DNA of 64,000 nt from Diphasiastrum complanatum (Eukaryota > Streptophyta > Lycopodiopsida > Lycopodiales > Lycopodiaceae), in assembly GCA_029204225.1 (NCBI GenBank), contig MU832559.1, positions 1 to 64,000 on the forward strand. Direction: 5' to 3'. How positions within the stretch are numbered: position 1 is the stretch's first letter; the number at the start of each line of letters is the position of its first letter. Shown one piece after another: positions 1 to 10,831 of the stretch. The notes below the pieces were generated by a model. It made no database searches. It was not told the DNA's origin and saw nothing but the letters and a program-made list of their open reading frames with translations. A program made the position numbers and the translations under genes.

Positions 1-280
1 CTCTCATATTTGTTATTTACTGCCTCACACCCTCCTCCTTCCTTTTTCCATTTTGTTATAACCCTTCTACTTATTGGGCCTTGCACATTTGTTGTCCATT
101 ATTCTACTTTCTCAGCCCCTTATTTTCTGATTATTATTCATCTTGATTGGCTGTTTCTGTGCCTTTTTTGGTGATTTTGGAAGTTAGACTAAGTTGGGGT
201 GACGACAAACGTCCTCTCCCTCATGTTTTTGTCTCTTCCTTAGTCCCTACGGCAACTTCTTCATCAGAAAACCCACCGCA

Positions 281-1110
281 GAGCTCTTTAGATGATCGTT
301 TTACACATATTGATGCCCGCATGGATCATCTTGAGAGTCGTATTAATCATGTTCTTTCTAGCCTTGAGACTATCCTATCACGAGGGGATACCATCCCCAT
401 AGACATTCTTCATCGTCCTGGTAAAGCACCTTTATTCCTATTTTAAGTACGCCTGCTCCTGCTCAGCTTCAGGAGGTGCTTTTGGTAGTACATTTGGTCT
501 CCCTTCGTATAGTTCTAGTCCTTATGGGTCTCCTTTCGGGTCTTTTGTACCACCACCTTGATTTACCTACGCAACCACCAAGATTTCCTTCTCCTACTTT
601 TTCAGGTAATCCTGAGTCCCATTTTGCTCGTGATTTCCGTGATTGCATCCAGCTTACTACTTATTCTGGGGTTCATCTGATGGGAATATCTTGGAAAATT
701 GGTTCTCTAAATTAGAGACCTATTTTTCTTATATATCCCAAGCCTGAAACCCAGAAAGTGCAGTTGGCCGCATTACATTTAGATGGTAGAGCTCAGACTT
801 GGTGCGTGTTTATCGCTCTGAGCCTACTCGTGGCCTACTTTTCGTCATAATCTTCGTATGGGCTATGATTGACCCATAGTGGTTGGTTCGCCTACGTGAT
901 CTGTTTTGTAGCCTTCGCCATACTAGTGATTTGATTGTTTATATTGATCAATTTATTGAGCTTTCCTACCTTTTATCGATCTTCATCCTACAAAGCTTAT
1001 TTTCACGTTTTATGCTGGTCTTAGAGACTCCTTACGATATGATGTCTCATCTTTTCGGCCCTCTTACTCTCTCAGAATGCTATCTCCTTGGCTACTACCT
1101 TGTAGCATAA
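281..1110 (+). pseudogene. Ty3-gypsy gag remnant
   Basis: A gag-like polypeptide is spread over several frames. First comes a coiled-coil-like stretch (DDRFTHIDARMDHLESRI, about 286-345). A proline-rich part with PSPTFSGNPE follows near 590. Next is a block reading KVQLAALHLDGRAQTW near 755-805, the classic core of the retrotransposon gag domain. A segment with LRHTSDLIVYIDQFIELS (about 910-965) matches the second half of that domain. Frameshifts separate the blocks and no zinc knuckle was found. The gag identification is fairly firm; the boundaries are approximate. Confidence 0.6.
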
Positions 1111-1369
1111 GTATCCTGAGTTATCCACTTCTTCTCGTTTTTCTTGCTCTCATTCCAGGTGCCTCTCCTACTTTGGCTTCTTCTACTACCGTTCCTCCTG
1201 GTCCTCCTACCACTTGTTTTTCTACATGAGGCTCTTACTCCTGATGATTCTGATGTTTATATCCAGATTCTTGATACTCCTGACCCCACAGTTTCTGCTG
1301 ATGAGTCGGCTGACCCGCTTCCCTAATGATCCTGCTTCTGCCGCTTGCCATGTACAGCTTGCTTATGCT

Positions 1370-1760
1370 ACTTGGGCTGGTGGGCGTCCTGGTCCTCGTT
1401 CTATTCGGTTACGTGTTCGCATTTTGGGACGAGTGTATATTGCTTTGGTGGATATGGCAGTACACATTCATTTAATTATAGCAGTTACATTGTCCACCAG
1501 GATTTGTGCTACACCTATTTCTCCTACACAGTCTCTCAGTGTTGAGGTTGCTCGTTCCCATTCTCTTTCCGGTTTCTCAGATGTTTCAGGGCTTGGACTA
1601 TAGCATTGGTGACTTCTCTGGACAGGCAGATTCTATATTATTCCTTTGGAGCGCTATGACATTATTTTTGGTGCAGATTGGTTTTCGTCACTTGGTACTG
1701 TTGTTGTGAATCTTTCTCAACAGACACTGTCTTTTACACATGTTTGGTCGACATCATTTA
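1370..1760 (+). pseudogene. Ty3-gypsy aspartic protease remnant
   Basis: Two halves of a retropepsin-like domain can be read. The first, around 1400-1500, has a GSTHSF peptide in one frame preceded by RVRILGRVYIALVD in another. This fits an active-site loop of the D-S-G-S-T-H type split by a frameshift. The second half, about 1643-1735, reads ERYDIIFGADWFSSLG followed by VVVNLSQQTLSF. That is the usual end of gypsy proteases (D-I-(I/V)-(L/F)-G-x-D-W-L). The gene cannot give a working protein. It follows the gag remnant in the normal gag-pol order. Confidence 0.6.
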
Positions 1761-2400
1761 CTTTTCTGGTATTGATTCCCAGGGTGACTATCAGTTGGTT
1801 GTCGGGAAGTCGGGAAGCAGCTTATTGCGTAGCTTGCCAAAGGCTCATGATGCAGCTCTTCTTTCCATTCAGAGTACATTAGTTTGCCTGCTTCACTTTC
1901 GGTCCTCTTACTCAGGTTGATGCTGCTTCGGATTTACAGGTTGTTGCTACGTGCCTTGCGCCTATATGCCTTGATTCAGAGATATCGTATTCGGTGGTCA
2001 TTCCTAGTTTCATTGATATTGATGCCGTATACCTTGGTGGTATTTCTACTATGCTTTTTGCGCCTACCTCTCAGATAGCCCTCCTGGTTCGGTGGTTGGT
2101 GTAGTATCTTCTCCATTGGTCTCTATATCTTCATCTCTTGAGTCCGTTATGGCCGATGTTCCTGCTGATTTCTATGGGGTTCTTCACAGGTCCCACGTTT
2201 GCTGGTTCCCCTCGCTATTGGTGATCAGGTTGTATCTTCTTTCTCTTTACTCCATGGATCTTTGCTTGAGGTTTGTGATCTGCCTCATGATATTTCTACG
2301 GTTCCTGACGTGATTCTTGAGCCTTTTGCCCTTACCGTTACACATTTTCCATCCGAGGATATTTGCCAGATGGTCGCTATTACTTATCTAGGGTATTTAT

Positions 2401-2408
2401 ATGCTGGG
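2401..2408. repeat. hAT target-site duplication, left copy
   Basis: The eight bases ATGCTGGG just before the hAT left end match ATGCTAGG just after its right end (7784-7791), with one mismatch. Eight-base duplications are diagnostic of hAT transposition. The single difference suggests the insertion is not very recent. Confidence 0.85.
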
Positions 2409-2591
2409 CAGTGTTTCATCGAAACGCGTTTCGAACGCTGAAACGGGTTCGAAACGGAACGTACGAAACGACCCCCGTTTCGAAACGATGTTTCGTTGTT
2501 CAAAACGACTGGTGAAAAATCGCAAATTTTTTTGCGATACAGCTGGGGCCTTAGAGGTGGGTGTTTTCACTTTTTGGCACATTAGAAAAAC

Positions 2592-2695
<104 letters not shown>

Positions 2696-3091
2696 GAGGG
2701 ACTGTTTGTGTGTTTGTGGTGCATTGTGAAGTAGAGGGAGGTGTGTGTGTGTGTGTGACATGTGTGTGAACTTTCAACTTTGAGTGTGGTGGTGTGTTTG
2801 TGTGTGTGGTGGTGTGTTAAACTGTGTTTGTGTTTGTGTGTTTGTGTGTGTGCACTGTGTGGTGTGTGTGTGTGAGTCTTGAGACTGTCGTGACGTGTGT
2901 GTGTGTGTGTGTGAGATTGAGAGAGAGAGAGTCTAGAGAGAGAGAGGATAGGGATAGATTGAGCATAGATTAAGGGTAGAACTTAGAGCATTGGTTTACC
3001 GTTTTGAAAATTAGAATTTAGGATTAGTTTTTAATTTGAAGTCTGAATTTAAGACAGTTATTGTTTTATTGACATTAGATAGCTATTAGCA

Positions 3092-3344
3092 ATGCCCAAA
3101 CAGCGGGATCCCTTATGGGATCACGTCACCCTTAATTTCAGGTTATGGCACATTAGGCACGAAGAAGTGGACTTGCAAGTATTGCGGGAACACTTATGGA
3201 GGTGGCCCCGTTCGAATTAGGGCGTATCTTTTACGTCTTCAAGGATACGAGATCGCCGTTTGCACTCAGGCCCCAGAGTCACTGAGGATTGCCGAGATCG
3301 GGGACGACTCTCCTGCTACTACTTCAGGCACATTTGATTCTTGA
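3092..3344 (+). pseudogene. hAT transposase exon 1: BED-type zinc finger
   Basis: Starts MPKQRDPLWDHVTL, then needs a one-base frame change near 3138 to enter the finger GYGTLGTKKWTCKYCGN. The Cys-x2-Cys pair (CKYC) and a downstream AVC cysteine are present. In related elements the alpha-helix carries a histidine in an R-A-H-L-L context; here it reads RAYLL. A tyrosine therefore replaces an expected zinc ligand. That comparison rests on recalled family consensus. The exon end is uncertain: the frame reaches TGA at 3342-3344, and a donor earlier in the sequence is possible. Confidence 0.7.
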
Positions 3345-3409
3345 ATCTTGTTTGATCAATGACATTTATTGAAAATTTGAAATTAGAGCGCTAAGATTCC
3401 CCATCGCAG

Positions 3410-3807
3410 CCGGCACCTGTAGCCGGCACTAGCTCCGCTGCAGCATCCATTCCACCTTCTTCTTCTGGAGAGACTCCTGCAGTGCCAGTTGGTGGGGCTG
3501 GCAGTAGTGCTATTGGTAGCACTATTAGGGGACGGGTCGAGGACATGTGAGAGGCAGGGATGTTTTTGTGGCAGCCTTCCAGCAATCGCATAGGGATGCA
3601 GCTGCTATTGCTGTTAGGAGGTGCTTTTACTTGTGTGACCTCCCTTTTCATGTGGCACAGACCCCTGCATGGAGGGATATGATGCGAGCAGTATCTCATA
3701 TCGGTGTTGAGTGGAAGGGCCCGACCATGGAGCAGTTGAGGACGAGAGAGCTACATGCTGAGCGGCAGTCCGTGGATGTTGACCTACAGCCCATTAGGAA
3801 GTCATGG
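3410..3807 (+). pseudogene. hAT transposase exon 2: Pro/Ser/Ala linker and core start
   Basis: Begins after an acceptor-like CATCGCAG with a low-complexity PAPVAGTSSAAASIPP stretch. Near 3545 it shifts frame into DVFVAAFQQSHRDAAAIAV and the helix leading to CFYLCDLPFHVAQTP, typical of the start of the hAT catalytic region. It ends KSW at a TGG|GTGAGG donor. The frame change means two adjacent open frames must be combined to see the full exon. Confidence 0.65.
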
Positions 3808-3976
3808 GTGAGGTATACTTGTAACCTTACATCTTCAATACCTTTGCACTTGCCACTTACTACTTCAGAAATTAGTACTTTCAAGTTTCTAACTTTGAAC
3901 TTTCAATCTCCAAATCTGCAAATTGCAAGTTGCAACTTAGTTAATTGAAACTTGAAAGTGTTGTCGAATGTTTTAG

Positions 3977-4593
3977 GTTTGGATGCACTATAATATCAGA
4001 TGGTTGGACCGATGCAAGGAGGCGGCATCTTGTGAATATATTGGTGTCTTCTTGCATGGGCACCATGTTTTTGAGATCCATAAACATAATGTTGTCCAGG
4101 TATGCCACTTTCAAGTTTCAACTTTGAAACTTTCGACATTGAGCTCTCAGCTTTGAAGTTAGAACTTAGTAAGTTACAAGTTACAACTTACATTTTGTGA
4201 ATCGTGATTATTGTTTTGAACGTTGCAATTTGCAGTGTGCACTTGCCATTTACATTTGCAATTTGCATTTGGAATGCTCAATGGTGAATGTTCATTGTTC
4301 ATGAGTTATGATTTGACCTTTGTCGGAATTCCAATGCAGGTTGTCACGGACAACGCGTCCAATTGTGTTGCCATGGGGAAGATTGTGAATGAGAAGTACC
4401 CTTGGATTTTCTGGAGTCCATGTGCTGCACATTGTCTTGACCTCCTAGTTGAAGACATTGGGAGATTACCCTGGGTCAAGGAGGTTGTAGACATGGCACG
4501 ATTCTTGGTGAGATCTGTCACCAAGAGACAGAGGGTCTTGAGCATCTTCAAGTCCTATTCCACCTTGGATCTCTTGAGGCCTGCCCCCACTAG
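3977..4593 (+). pseudogene. hAT transposase catalytic core exons (DUF659-like and TDNASN block)
   Basis: Two exons, 3977-4099 and 4340-4593, are separated by a GT-AG intron. The first carries FGCTIISDGWTDARRRHLVN, the first catalytic-Asp region of plant hAT enzymes. The second carries VVTDNASNCVAMGK and CAAHCLDLLVEDIG, the second Asp block and the AAH-C-L-D-L motif. Where family members have a further two dozen or so residues between FLRSI and the VVQ-VVTDN junction, this copy jumps directly and changes frame, pointing to an internal deletion. Confidence 0.8.
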
Positions 4594-4776
4594 GTAACCA
4601 AGTTCCAACTTCCAACCTGACAACCTGTTTCCAATTTTTTGATTTAAAAATTGCAATTTTGTTTTAGCTTCAAGTTTCAGTGCTCATAGAATTTGAATTT
4701 TGCTATATAGTATAGCCTGCTTGTTGCCTATAGGCTATGACCAATCACAAATCTTATTTCATGATTGTCATCCTAG

Positions 4777-5441
4777 GTTTGCCTATATGCTCATTGTTTT
4801 GGAGCGGCTCATAAAAGTGCATGGAAGCTTGAGGATGACAGTGGTTTCACCCCATTGGGCAGAGTGGGGCCGATCACGAGAGGCCAAGGCTAGGAGATTT
4901 GAGGCGATCGTGATGGGGACTTCATCTTGGGATGATGCACAGCTCCATTGTCATATCCATGCAGCCTATCTATAGTGTGCTTCGCCTTACTGATAGAGAG
5001 GGTTCCACCTTAGGCCTTCTTTATGAGTTTATGGATAAGCTGGGAGAGCAGCTTCAGAGTTGCACCACCATGGCTCCTGACACTACGTTAAAAGTTTCAA
5101 AGTTGATTCTTGAATCTTCAATGTTCATTGACATTCATGATTAGAATTTAGTTAAAACTTAATAGTTCTTGAATCTTGAGACTTGAATGCTCAAGCCTCA
5201 AACTTCACTCCCGAATCCTGATTGTTTGCAGGCTGGAAGAAGTAAGGGGCCTATTTCTAGGCAGATGGCAGTGGTTCCATCAACCTCTGCATGTCGTGGC
5301 TTGCTTGCTTCATCCACTATGGAGGACGGAGGATCAATTCCATGATCGAGAGCTCAGGCAAGGATGGCATTCCTACGTCTCCTCTATCTATCTTGATCCC
5401 AGGGATCAGGATGCACTCATAGATGACTTGAATTTATTCAG
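4777..5441 (+). pseudogene. hAT transposase insertion-domain exons
   Basis: Exons 4777-5086 and 5232-5441. The first encodes the helical insertion domain, with TRFAYMLIVLERLIKV across the splice and HWAEWGRSREAKARRF. A frame shift near 4940 then leads into PIYSVLRLTDREGSTLG. The second reads HPLW and YLDPRDQDALIDDLNLF, ending in a clear CAG|GTATGT donor. The donor of the first exon (AC|GTTAAA) is poor. Confidence 0.65.
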
Positions 5442-5657
5442 GTATGTACTATGTAATTAGTAAATTGTAATATGTATTCAGGACCCAGGTATGTAATATG
5501 TATTCATCTATGTAGTATGTATATGTAATATGTATGAACTTTGAAGTCTAAGGCTTAAGCTAGCTGCTAGTTAAAACTTAATAGTAGTAACTTGTAAGCA
5601 TTTAGTATTTTCTTATATATTTTGAAATTTGAATGGTGATGAATGTTGAATGTTTAG

Positions 5658-5952
5658 GACCGAGCGCCTCGATTTCGGTTGTGCAGCTGCCATGCTGAGG
5701 GAAGGGCAATTGCGCCCTGTTTCATGGTGGATGAAGTATGGGAATGATGTTCCCAAGTTGCAGAAACTTGCCATCCGCGTCCTCTCACAAGATTGCGCAG
5801 CAGTTGCATGTGAGAGAAATTGGAGTGTGTTCTCTCTGATTCATACGAAGAGGAGGAATAGACTTTCTACTGCGCAGCTGGAGAGGTTGGTGTATGTGCA
5901 TGCCAACCTACGGCTTGTGAAGAAGCTGAGAGAGACTGGGGAGCCCATATAG
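5658..5952 (+). pseudogene. hAT C-terminal dimerisation domain exon with terminal TAG
   Basis: Contains the full hAT family dimerisation motif. SWWMKYGNDVPKLQKLA comes first, then CERNWSVFSLIHTKRRNRL and LVYVHANLRL. The best-conserved signature, CERNWSxF, is intact. The last codon before the GTAATG donor is TAG (5950-5952). If splicing occurs here, translation stops before the tail exons. Confidence 0.85.
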
Positions 5953-6190
5953 GTAATGAATCATGATTCATGATTAAATCATTAATCTGAATTCTATAGA
6001 GTCTAGTATGTACCATGAATCATGATTTGTCTAGATAGTAAAGTCTAGACTCTACACTAAGAAGTTAGAACCTTCAGGCTTCAAGTTTCAACTTTCAACA
6101 TTTACATTTCAAATTTGCTATTTTTTTCTAATCGTTTACGAGTACTTACTATTGAGAATCGAAATCTTGGTTTAATTTCAATTTTCGTAG

Positions 6191-6776
6191 GTTAATCCCG
6201 ATGAGATCGATGTGACAAAGGTTCTGGACTTGCCACCAAGATCACAAGAGGAGGAGGATGTCTATGCTCTACTCCATCGGAAGGCCTTAGCAGCTGCAGG
6301 TTGATTTCGATGCCCAATTCCCCGATTCACTGCGTTACATTAGTAGGCTTTTAGTACTTCGAAATTTTGTAGAAAATTGAAATACTAGATAGTAGATTAC
6401 TAGATTGTAAATTGTAATTACTAATTTGTAATTTGTAAATTGTAAGTTAAAACTTAAAAGTAATATGACATGTCGAGACTCGAGAGTCGAGCCTAAGTCC
6501 TGATTTCAATTTCCTTGTGTGCATTGCGCAGGGCCTACCACTCGAGCTGCAGCACGCAGGACCAGGAGCGCAGGAGAGGGCCTGAGCCATGCAACAGTCT
6601 CAGACACCTTTGAGAGTCCCTCTAGCTCTGACGCAGATGAGGAATCCGCCACTGAGGGTGAGGGATCGGATGAGGAGGATGAGGGTGACTCTGATGATGG
6701 GGAGGATGACATTGAGCCTGAGGACATGCCAGTGCCTCCACGACGACAGCGTCCGAGGCGGGCAGCTAGAGGCTAG
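6191..6776 (+). pseudogene. hAT transposase acidic/basic C-terminal tail exons
   Basis: Exon 6191-6299 (VNPDEIDVTKVLDLPP) joins exon 6532-6776 through CTGCAG|GTTGAT and GCGCAG|GGCC sites in a consistent phase. The last exon starts GPTTRAAARRTRS, becomes strongly acidic (many Glu/Asp/Ser between about 6620 and 6730), and ends basic (PPRRQRPRRAARG) at a TAG. The function is unknown. Acidic-serine tails occur in many plant hAT proteins. Confidence 0.65.
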
Positions 6777-7680
6777 AGCCTGGATGGGCATTGGGGGGGG
6801 GGGGGGCACTCACTGCTCAATACTCACTGCTCAGCATAGATCATAGATGATAGTTATTAGTAGCATACTCTAGGCTGAGGGCTCTAGCATAGTAGTTATA
6901 CATATTACTGTTTACATATGACAGTTGACTTCAGACTCATGGGGCCTCAGGCTTGAGCCTTGAGGGCCGAGGCCACGCTTGACACTCTTGTTATTTATGC
7001 AGCATGATAGCATCATTGTTTTTACAGTTTACTTTAAACTTTAAAGTTTAAACTTTTGACTCTTGAATTGTAAATTGTAATTTGTGTTTCACTGAAGCCT
7101 GATTTGTAAATTCAAAATTGTTAGTAGTTACTTAATACTAGTTAGAACTTACTACTTACTACTTAGAAGTTAGAACTTAGTGCCCACTGCCAACTTGAAG
7201 TTACTTCCAAGTTAGTGGTCAGTGCATTGTAATTTGTAATTTGTAAGCTGTAACTCGTAACTTCAAACTTGTAAGTACTAACTAGTAACTTCTAAGTAGT
7301 AAGTAGTAAGTAGTAAGTTGAAAGTTGAAAGTTGAAAGTTGAAAGTTCTAACTTCTATAGATAATAGTTATTAGTTTGTAAGTTGTAACTTTACAATTAC
7401 TGTTTAAACTTTACAATTTTTGGAAGTTCTTGGATGTTTGAAAATTGAGACTGTGATATGTATGATGAATGGTGACAATATCAATAATTGACTGAGGAAA
7501 GTGTCAAGTGAGCACCAAGTCGTGACCAGTTGGCAGTGACCACATACTGAATCCTGATACTACAGCTTCTCCTCATGAATTGCATTCTCTAGAGCATTCT
7601 CATGAAATTGGATGTATCTACTTGTTATCGGACTGTCTATGACATGTGTAAACCCTCAAAAACACATTCAAAAAAAAAAA
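6777..7680. repeat. hAT 3' sub-terminal AT-rich zone with short reiterated words
   Basis: After the transposase stop the element has a G14 run (6793-6806). About 350 bp (7030-7400) are then built mostly from words such as AACTTGTAA, TTACAAGTT, AGTAAGTAGT and TTGAAAG, in direct and inverted order. The same words fill the transposase introns. This may supply transposase-binding or foldback structure. No gene is seen. Confidence 0.6.
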
Positions 7681-7783
7681 AAAACCTAAAAAAAAAAATC
7701 CCGTTTCGAACCAGAACCAGTTGTTTCAAACGCGTTTTGAACGCGTTTTGAAACGACGTATGAAACGAGCCCTCGAAACATTG

Positions 7784-7791
7784 ATGCTAGG
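7784..7791. repeat. hAT target-site duplication, right copy
   Basis: ATGCTAGG directly after the right terminal repeat. It matches ATGCTGGG at 2401-2408 except at one base. Confidence 0.85.
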
Positions 7792-8850
7792 ATCTTTCTA
7801 GATGAGTGTACGGGGATCCTTCAATCTCCTTGTGTTTCTACATCCTGCAGTCCATGCCGATGCTATGGCTATATGGCATTCCTGGTTATTACATATAGCT
7901 TGGTTTTCATCTGGAACTATTGATTGGTGCTGGTTTTTCCATGTTACTGATCGCCTATGGTGCCGATATCTCTATGATTATGCATGTGGCTCTCTATGTG
8001 TTCCTTGGATTGTTGCTCATTGTCAGGCTTGGCATATCCTGATGGCTTGGGTTATTGCCTCCGTTCCAGCTACTCTTTGTTCGGGTGATCTTCAGGTTCC
8101 CCGTCATTTCGGGTTGCTCCATATCGCTTGGTCTCCGATGTTGAGTTGCCGAGACCATCAGGGTACCTTGAGAGAGTTCCTTCTCCTCTCTTGGATAGTT
8201 TTTGGGGATGTTGCCGCCATATACTTCACTGTTGCTCATATGTGCTTTGATACTCATTCCCAGCTACACGTGGATATTGCTCCGATGCTTGCTACTGATG
8301 TTGCAGATCCTGTTCCTCGTTCCAATGCATTTCTTCTATTCCTCACTTGTGCGCCTGGTGTGTACTTTGGGATTACACTTGCGGCCAGTTCCGATGGGTC
8401 ATCCGATTCTCCATCCGTTTTTGGTGTATCCTATGATGGATTGGTATGTCCATATGAGGTCTTTCTGGATGAGTTTTTGGGCTACAGTTTTTCAGTTGGG
8501 GCCTCTACTATTTCTAGATTTGTTGCTACTGTTTTCATGCATCATGTCTTTTTAGATGATGCATTGATTTCTTGGACCTCAGGGCCACGCACACAGATGT
8601 ACCCACGCGAGCCGCGTACTGGTATCCCAACCCCAGTCGCCCGGCCACCCGCCATCCACCTAACTCCCAAAAGGGCGGGGATAGAGGATAAAGAGAAGCC
8701 CCAACACATATGGGAGAGTTCAAGACAAGCAGCTACTTATGGGACATTGAGAATTCTCAAGGCCTTCACTAGGCGCTCAAGCCCATGGCACTTTCCTGTG
8801 CGTGGCTTGCAACCAAACATTCTGCAACAGTTATTTGGTGGGTGACAGTC
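7792..8850 (+). mobile_element. Decayed Ty3-gypsy retrotransposon, right part
   Basis: Continuation of the gypsy element after the hAT insertion. A long open frame (7802-8845) starts here, but its product is rich in Trp, Cys, Leu and His and shows no intact domain. A weak resemblance to the His-His-Cys-Cys zinc module of gypsy integrase can be seen near 7845-7970 (HPAVHADAMAIWHSW, later WC). I treat the open frame as an accident in T-rich decayed sequence. The CG-richer part at 8580-8710 may be LTR or unrelated sequence. Confidence 0.4.
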
Positions 8851-10066
8851 TTTTAGTTTTCAGAACTTTTGGGCACGGATCAGGTTGACTTTTGAAATCT
8901 TGGGTAATGACCTCTTTTGAAATTCATTGTTTAAGCCTCTGTGTAGTGGGTCTTAAAGACACTGAATACTTGTTCTACTTGCAGAAGACTCCAGTTCCTC
9001 TCAGAATTATTTAACTGCTCTTTAAAACTTGTGATGAAAGCATTGTCTTGGATCCGTGTAAGATTTTAAGCCTCCGATTCCCAGTTTGTGAAGGAAAGAG
9101 TGTAGCGCTTGATTGAAGCGTTGATTTTTCTGTTCCGTGTAAGTCCTTTCCGATATTGTACCATATTTGACAAGTTTTCAAAGTCTGCAAGAATAATTGA
9201 ATTTGTTTTGCAAAGGAGCAAACAGTTGGTACAGAAAGGCTGAGAAAGCAGCCATGTCATTGTGGTAGGACACAGAGTAGCACTTCAGACAATCTCTACT
9301 TTTGAATGCTCTTCTCGGTTAGGATGGATCCTTTCATGTCAGTATATGAGAATAACCAAAAGGCCTCTTAAGCTTGTTTTCAGGCTTGAATGAGTAGATT
9401 CTCTGAGCAGAAATCCTATTGGTCATGGTCACAATGCACGTCTCTAGAAGAAAAATCAGGAGATTGGACAATACACTTGATGTTCATTAGAACATCCTGT
9501 GATAGCATTCTGAAAGTGATAACGTCCTGATAGCTGTCTTGTTTTTGATCTTTTCATCTGTGCTTGGTACATACACATGTACCTCTCATTCTTTTGAGAG
9601 TACTCTGCAGTGAATGTATGGAAACTTCTGTGGATGTTCATCTACAACTGCAGACTGCCTCTTCCCCAGCGTTGATCAGATGAGCAAAGATCTTGTCACA
9701 TCTTGTTCAATTGCAAGGGAAGAGTCAAAAGTTATCGCCAGACACAAGGGCACATGAACCCTAGCATAGCAGGTGTTTGTCCTTGGCTTGTTGTGCGATT
9801 GGTTAGAGTCGAAGATGACATGTCTTATCTTTATTATGTTGGAGATTAAATTTTGTTTTAGCATTGATATTCTGCATTTCTCTACATTATACTCTTCTGT
9901 GATTTTCAGTGCGTTTGATTCCATGCATGTGTCACATAGCTCAGTCATTCAGCCCATCTACCATAGCATGATTATTGTAACAATTTGTTGTTAACATCGA
10001 GCAGAAATGTGCGAGGTAACATTTTGATACCTTCAGTAGCCTTTTGACTGCATAAGCAAATTGCAG
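8851..10066. other. No gene seen; probable intron of the L13 gene
   Basis: About 1.2 kb without a convincing coding segment. It ends in the acceptor TTGCAG that opens the L13 exon at 10067. I looked here for the upstream L13 exons (VVDA, GRLAS, YTPSVD-type peptides) and did not find them. Confidence 0.5.
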
Positions 10067-10237
10067 GTAAATGCTGAGAAAGTGGCAGTGACAGGAAAAA
10101 AGAGGACACAGAAGGTTTACAGAAGACACTCTGGAAGACCTGGTGGACTGAAAGTGGAGACCTTCGATCAGCTGCAAAAAAGGATTCCTGAGCGAATTGT
10201 AGAACATGCAGTTCGGGGCATGCTTCCAAAAGGGAGG
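10067..10237 (+). CDS. RPL13: Ribosomal protein L13 (uL13), plastid type, internal exon
   Basis: A 171-bp exon coding for 57 residues in phase 0. It begins [20 protein letters not shown], continues [16 protein letters not shown], and ends [11 protein letters not shown]. This is the central RNA-binding part of bacterial-type L13, a protein of the large ribosomal subunit. The exon has TTGCAG before it and AGG|GTATGG after it, and no stops. The sequence looks like nuclear-encoded chloroplast L13 of plants rather than cytosolic L13a, as judged from recalled family sequences. The N-terminal exons (transit peptide and VVDA/GRLAS region) were not found upstream. They may lie beyond the left edge, which would place the nested gypsy/hAT in an intron of this gene. 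Confidence 0.85.
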
Positions 10238-10714
10238 GTATGGTTTCATCATATTGTTGTTGAAATCATGCTAGTTTAGGCTACTAAGCTAATAATTATG
10301 ATGTATCAGGTATTCTGTTTGTCTTGTATTTCCTTGTATATAATGCAGGCCTTAGGCACATATATGTATACAGTCATCTAGTAGATTATTGTGCATCTCA
10401 AAGTTTACTTCAACATAAGCAGGTTTCAAAATTCCAAATACATTTACTATCTTCATTCCATAAATTTCTAATATTCTCTGTGTTATTCCTCATGGTTAGT
10501 TCTGCAAAGGAAGAGATTTCTTTTTTGAAGTTTCAGGTTGCTGCATTGATATTGTAGATACAATGTAAAGAGCAGATGTTGAGGACATCTGCTGCATATC
10601 CATGTATAGTGATTTCAATTTTTATATGCATTTACTTGAAAAGGAGAGATTTTGAGGCTACGGATGCAGTAAGGTCACACGCTTTGACTTGGCTGCAATC
10701 TTATTCTTCAACAG

Positions 10715-10831
10715 CTTGGAAGGCGGTTGTTTACACATCTGAAAGTGTTCAAGGGCCCAGAGCATCCACATATTGCACAACAACCAAAACCACTGCCCAT
10801 CATGGACAAAAGAATAAACATTGTGCAGTAG
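10715..10831 (+). CDS. RPL13: Ribosomal protein L13 (uL13), plastid type, last exon
   Basis: Follows a 477-bp intron ending TTCAACAG. It codes for [20 protein letters not shown] and [18 protein letters not shown], then TAG. The join with the previous exon gives the standard L13 sequence MLPKGR-LGR. The GPEHPH and LPIMDKRI blocks match the C-terminus of plant plastid L13. Both exons are intact and in phase, which argues for a live gene rather than a pseudogene. Confirmation needs the missing 5' part or transcript data. Confidence 0.85.
   Translation, partial: LGRRLFTHLKVFKGPEHPHIAQQPKPLPIMDKRINIVQ

Larger units (their letters stand above)
147..2408 (+). mobile_element. Decayed Ty3-gypsy retrotransposon, left part
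   Basis: This is the left part of a badly degraded Ty3-gypsy element. Gag-like, then protease-like peptides appear in the right order but jump between all three forward frames and carry many stops. The plus strand is T-rich, as expected after long C-to-T decay of methylated DNA. No LTR could be recognised in the first 146 bases. The element is interrupted at 2408/2409 by a hAT transposon and resumes after 7783, so the gypsy copy is the older insertion. The stretch 1760-2400 has scattered open frames without a motif I can name and probably covers the linker towards RT. Confidence 0.6.
3092..6776 (+). pseudogene. hAT transposase gene (BED finger, RNase-H-like core, dimerisation domain), damaged
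   Basis: Plant-type hAT transposase in about nine exons. Approximate exons are 3092-3344, 3410-3807, 3977-4099, 4340-4593, 4777-5086, 5232-5441, 5658-5952, 6191-6299 and 6532-6776, most joined by visible AG/GT sites. Domains run from an N-terminal BED-type zinc finger through a DUF659-like core and the TDNASNC block to a C-terminal hAT dimerisation domain. An acidic, serine-rich tail and a basic end follow. Damage: frame changes near 3138, 3545 and 4940; loss of roughly two dozen codons near 4087, where the frame also shifts; and a TAG directly before the 5952/5953 donor, where a CAG-to-TAG change is the simplest explanation. Such an enzyme would bind the ends and cut and paste the element. 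This copy is very likely inactive. Confidence 0.85.

Noticed and set aside
6506-6809. Serine-rich minus-strand frames
   Set aside because: Antisense to the acidic tail exon of the hAT transposase.
7802-8845. A 347-codon open frame on the plus strand
   Set aside because: It lies in decayed gypsy sequence, is rich in Trp/Cys/His, and has no intact domain. T-rich decay with few stops in one frame explains it better than a gene.
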